From the NCBI GenBank assembly GCA_050633825.1, contig JBOEHG010000030.1, positions 1 to 32,686 of the forward strand: DNA of 32,686 nt, given 5' to 3'. This DNA comes from CANLBN01 sp050633825. Lineage in GTDB: Bacteria; Pseudomonadota; Gammaproteobacteria; Pseudomonadales; Cellvibrionaceae. The translations under genes and the position numbers were made by a program. This document shows positions 30,945 to 32,686 of this stretch, piece by piece. The stretch's first letter is position 1; each line of letters begins with the position of its first letter. The notes under the pieces were generated by a model. That model was not told the DNA's origin and made no database searches. It worked only from the letters and a program-made list of their open reading frames with translations.

Positions 30945-32686
30945 ATGCCTTTCAATACCGCCCTCAGTGGCATTCGTGCTGCCAATGATGACTTACGTTT
31001 AACAGGTAATAATATTGCCAATGCATCAACCACTGCGTTTAAACAGTCACGTGCAGAGTTTGGTGACGTCTACTCAACAACAGTTTTAGGCTCGGGTTTA
31101 AATCAAATCGGTAGTGGTGTTCAAGTTCAAAAAGTATCGCAACAATTTAGTCAGGGTAATATTTCTTTTACAGAAAACGTATTAGATTTAGCCATTAGCG
31201 GTAGTGGTTTCTTTGTGACTAATCTCGATGGTAATCAAACCTATACTCGGGCGGGAACCTTTGGTTTAGACCAAGATGGTTACATTGTTAATAATACCAA
31301 TGCGCGGCTTCAGGGTTATAGTGCTGGTACTAATGGTACGATTCAAAGTACGATTGGTGATGTGCAAATTCAAACAAGTAGTATTCAACCCCGAACAACA
31401 ACAGGTGTAGAATCAGAGCTTAATTTAGATGCAAGAGAAGCTGTTTTACAATCAACAGGTACCCGTTATACCTCTACAGGTAATGCGGCTACAGCCAATA
31501 CTAATGGTTATGGTATACAAGATTTAGATATTACTAGTCCTACTGGCGTGACAACGAATGTAACAACAACGGCGAATGATGATAGCTTAACGATTGCAAG
31601 TGCTTTAAACGCTTTAGGTGGAGTAACTGCAACAGCAACGGCAGATTCAACGATCACTAACTGGGATACTGGCTTGACGGTTTCAATTAATGGTGCCACT
31701 TTAACGAATACTTCAATTAGTCAAGCGACAGCAACAGAAATTAATAATTTACCTGGGTTAACAGCAAGCTATGATGCAACGGGTGCAGGCAGTATACGTG
31801 TCCAATCAACGATTGGTGATCTTGATTTTAGGGTGACCGGTGGTGGTAGTGATGGTGATGAGTTAACTGTTACAGGTGCAACGAGCGGAACACAAACGAT
31901 TGAACGTGATGCGCTTGCGGATGGAGTGACAGTAGGTAATCTGGATAGTGATACAGACGATATTATTGTCGGTGGTATTATTCAGGTGGATTTAGATGAA
32001 GGTTATACTTTAACCGATAACTCTGGAGGTAGTGCTTTGCTTCCTGGTACGGGTGTAGCTTTTACGAATAATGCTTTTGATCCTACAGACCCTGATACTT
32101 ATAACCATGCTACATCGGTGACTATTTACGATAGCTTGGGTAATTCTCACATTATGCAGCAATTTTTTATTAAACAACCTTTTGATCCCTCTGCACCATC
32201 AAGCCCAACCAACCAGTCTAACTCTTGGCAAATGGCCATTCAAATTGATGGTGAAAATGTGGGTGAGCCTACTATTACTGACCCTACAACGCCAACCTTA
32301 GCAATCTATGACGTTTTTTTTGATCAAAATGGTTCGTTAGATGCAAGTTTAAACCAACAAATTTTAATTTCTAATTGGACACCTGTTGTATCGAGTGGTA
32401 ATGGCAGTCAACCATTGGGCCCCTCTACGGTTGCTGGTGGTTTTTCACTTCCTATACCTATTAGTCCTATTGAAAGTTCAAATTTTGTGATTGATTTAAC
32501 GGGCACAACACAAGTGGGTAGTGACTTTGAAGTTCGCTCTGTTGATCAGGATGGTCTTACAAGTGGTCGTCTGGCAGGCATCAATATTGATGATACAGGG
32601 GTTGTTTTTGCTCGTTATACTAATGGTGAAAATATTGTTTTAGCACAAATTGCACTTGCTGATTTTGCCAATACTCAAGGTTTGCA
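30945..32686 (+). CDS. flgE: Flagellar hook protein FlgE, partial (runs off the window)
   Basis: The open frame starts at ATG 30945 (AGGAG 6 nt upstream) and continues for 580 codons with no stop to the window edge. The D0 N-terminus MPFNTALSGIRAANDDLRL is typical of hook and rod proteins. D1 follows with the VLDLAISGSGFFVTNLDGN and YTRAGTFGLDQDGYI blocks. VTIYDSLGNSH belongs to the FlgE D2 domain at about residue 388. The last seen residues, FARYTNGENIVLAQIALADF, correspond to near position 340 of the 402-residue enteric protein. A Thr/Ala/Ser/Asn/Asp-rich stretch at about residues 197-345 is an extra D2/D3 insertion, giving a full length near 640. It is the fourth gene of the flgBCDE operon. 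Confidence 0.93.
   Translation, partial: MPFNTALSGIRAANDDLRLTGNNIANASTTAFKQSRAEFGDVYSTTVLGSGLNQIGSGVQVQKVSQQFSQGNISFTENVLDLAISGSGFFVTNLDGNQTYTRAGTFGLDQDGYIVNNTNARLQGYSAGTNGTIQSTIGDVQIQTSSIQPRTTTGVESELNLDAREAVLQSTGTRYTSTGNAATANTNGYGIQDLDITSPTGVTTNVTTTANDDSLTIASALNALGGVTATATADSTITNWDTGLTVSINGATLTNTSISQATATEINNLPGLTASYDATGAGSIRVQSTIGDLDFRVTGGGSDGDELTVTGATSGTQTIERDALADGVTVGNLDSDTDDIIVGGIIQVDLDEGYTLTDNSGGSALLPGTGVAFTNNAFDPTDPDTYNHATSVTIYDSLGNSHIMQQFFIKQPFDPSAPSSPTNQSNSWQMAIQIDGENVGEPTITDPTTPTLAIYDVFFDQNGSLDASLNQQILISNWTPVVSSGNGSQPLGPSTVAGGFSLPIPISPIESSNFVIDLTGTTQVGSDFEVRSVDQDGLTSGRLAGINIDDTGVVFARYTNGENIVLAQIALADFANTQGL

Noticed and set aside
1..32686. CRISPR arrays, prophage, insertion sequences, rRNA
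   Set aside because: No regularly spaced repeats, transposase or integrase genes, terminal inverted repeats or rRNA sequences were seen.

Overview
The window is ordinary-density bacterial chromosome, AT-rich, with about 33 protein genes, one tRNA and no rRNA, CRISPR array, phage or insertion sequence that I can see. Gene content points to a free-living, flagellated gammaproteobacterium: GspA/GspB, a CysI-type sulfite reductase followed by a DUF934 gene, NfuA, TtcA, a CheV-CheR-flgBCDE block beside a divergent flgA-flgM-flgN block, and DUF2970. The arrangement resembles Pseudomonadales, Cellvibrionales and Oceanospirillales more than enterics. I cannot name the genus.

Layout. 28-2597: gspA and gspB (accessory factors of type II secretion). 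2603-6682: two CPA2 cation/proton antiporters, one with and one without a nucleotide-binding regulatory domain, flanking an acyltransferase-3 membrane protein. 6873-9036 (minus): sulfite reductase overlapping a DUF934 gene. 9250-9933 (minus): GTP cyclohydrolase I. 10242-10962: an unannotated 43-residue membrane peptide between folE and a MarR regulator. 10981-12600: DUF2970, nfuA and uspA. 12679-16429 (minus): aldehyde dehydrogenase, bioA and a PilZ protein, with strong inverted repeats in the gaps. 16717-17989: ttcA and acylphosphatase. 18033-19769 (minus): two tandem HDOD paralogues. 19950-22439 (minus): rsmE and a DeaD-type helicase. 22631-22707 (minus): tRNA-Arg(CCT). 22906-25224: a compact three-gene cluster of ArsS-like radical SAM enzyme plus the two 'rSAM/selenodomain-associated' transferases. 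25238-32686: flagellar and chemotaxis genes, ending inside flgE.

The flagellar region shows its own regulation. A sigma-54 type -24/-12 element precedes flgA, another precedes flgB, and a near-perfect sigma-28 (FliA) promoter lies between flgA and flgM. This is the expected hierarchy: sigma-54 drives the early structural genes, and sigma-28 makes more of its own anti-sigma factor FlgM together with the chaperone FlgN.

The least explained items are the ArsS/transferase cluster without an adjacent arsM, the small membrane ORF, several long dyads just upstream of bioA, the aldehyde dehydrogenase, marR and cysI, 10-bp iterons before the second antiporter, and a FlgE roughly half as long again as the enteric protein. 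I found no clear case of a wholly new multi-gene system.
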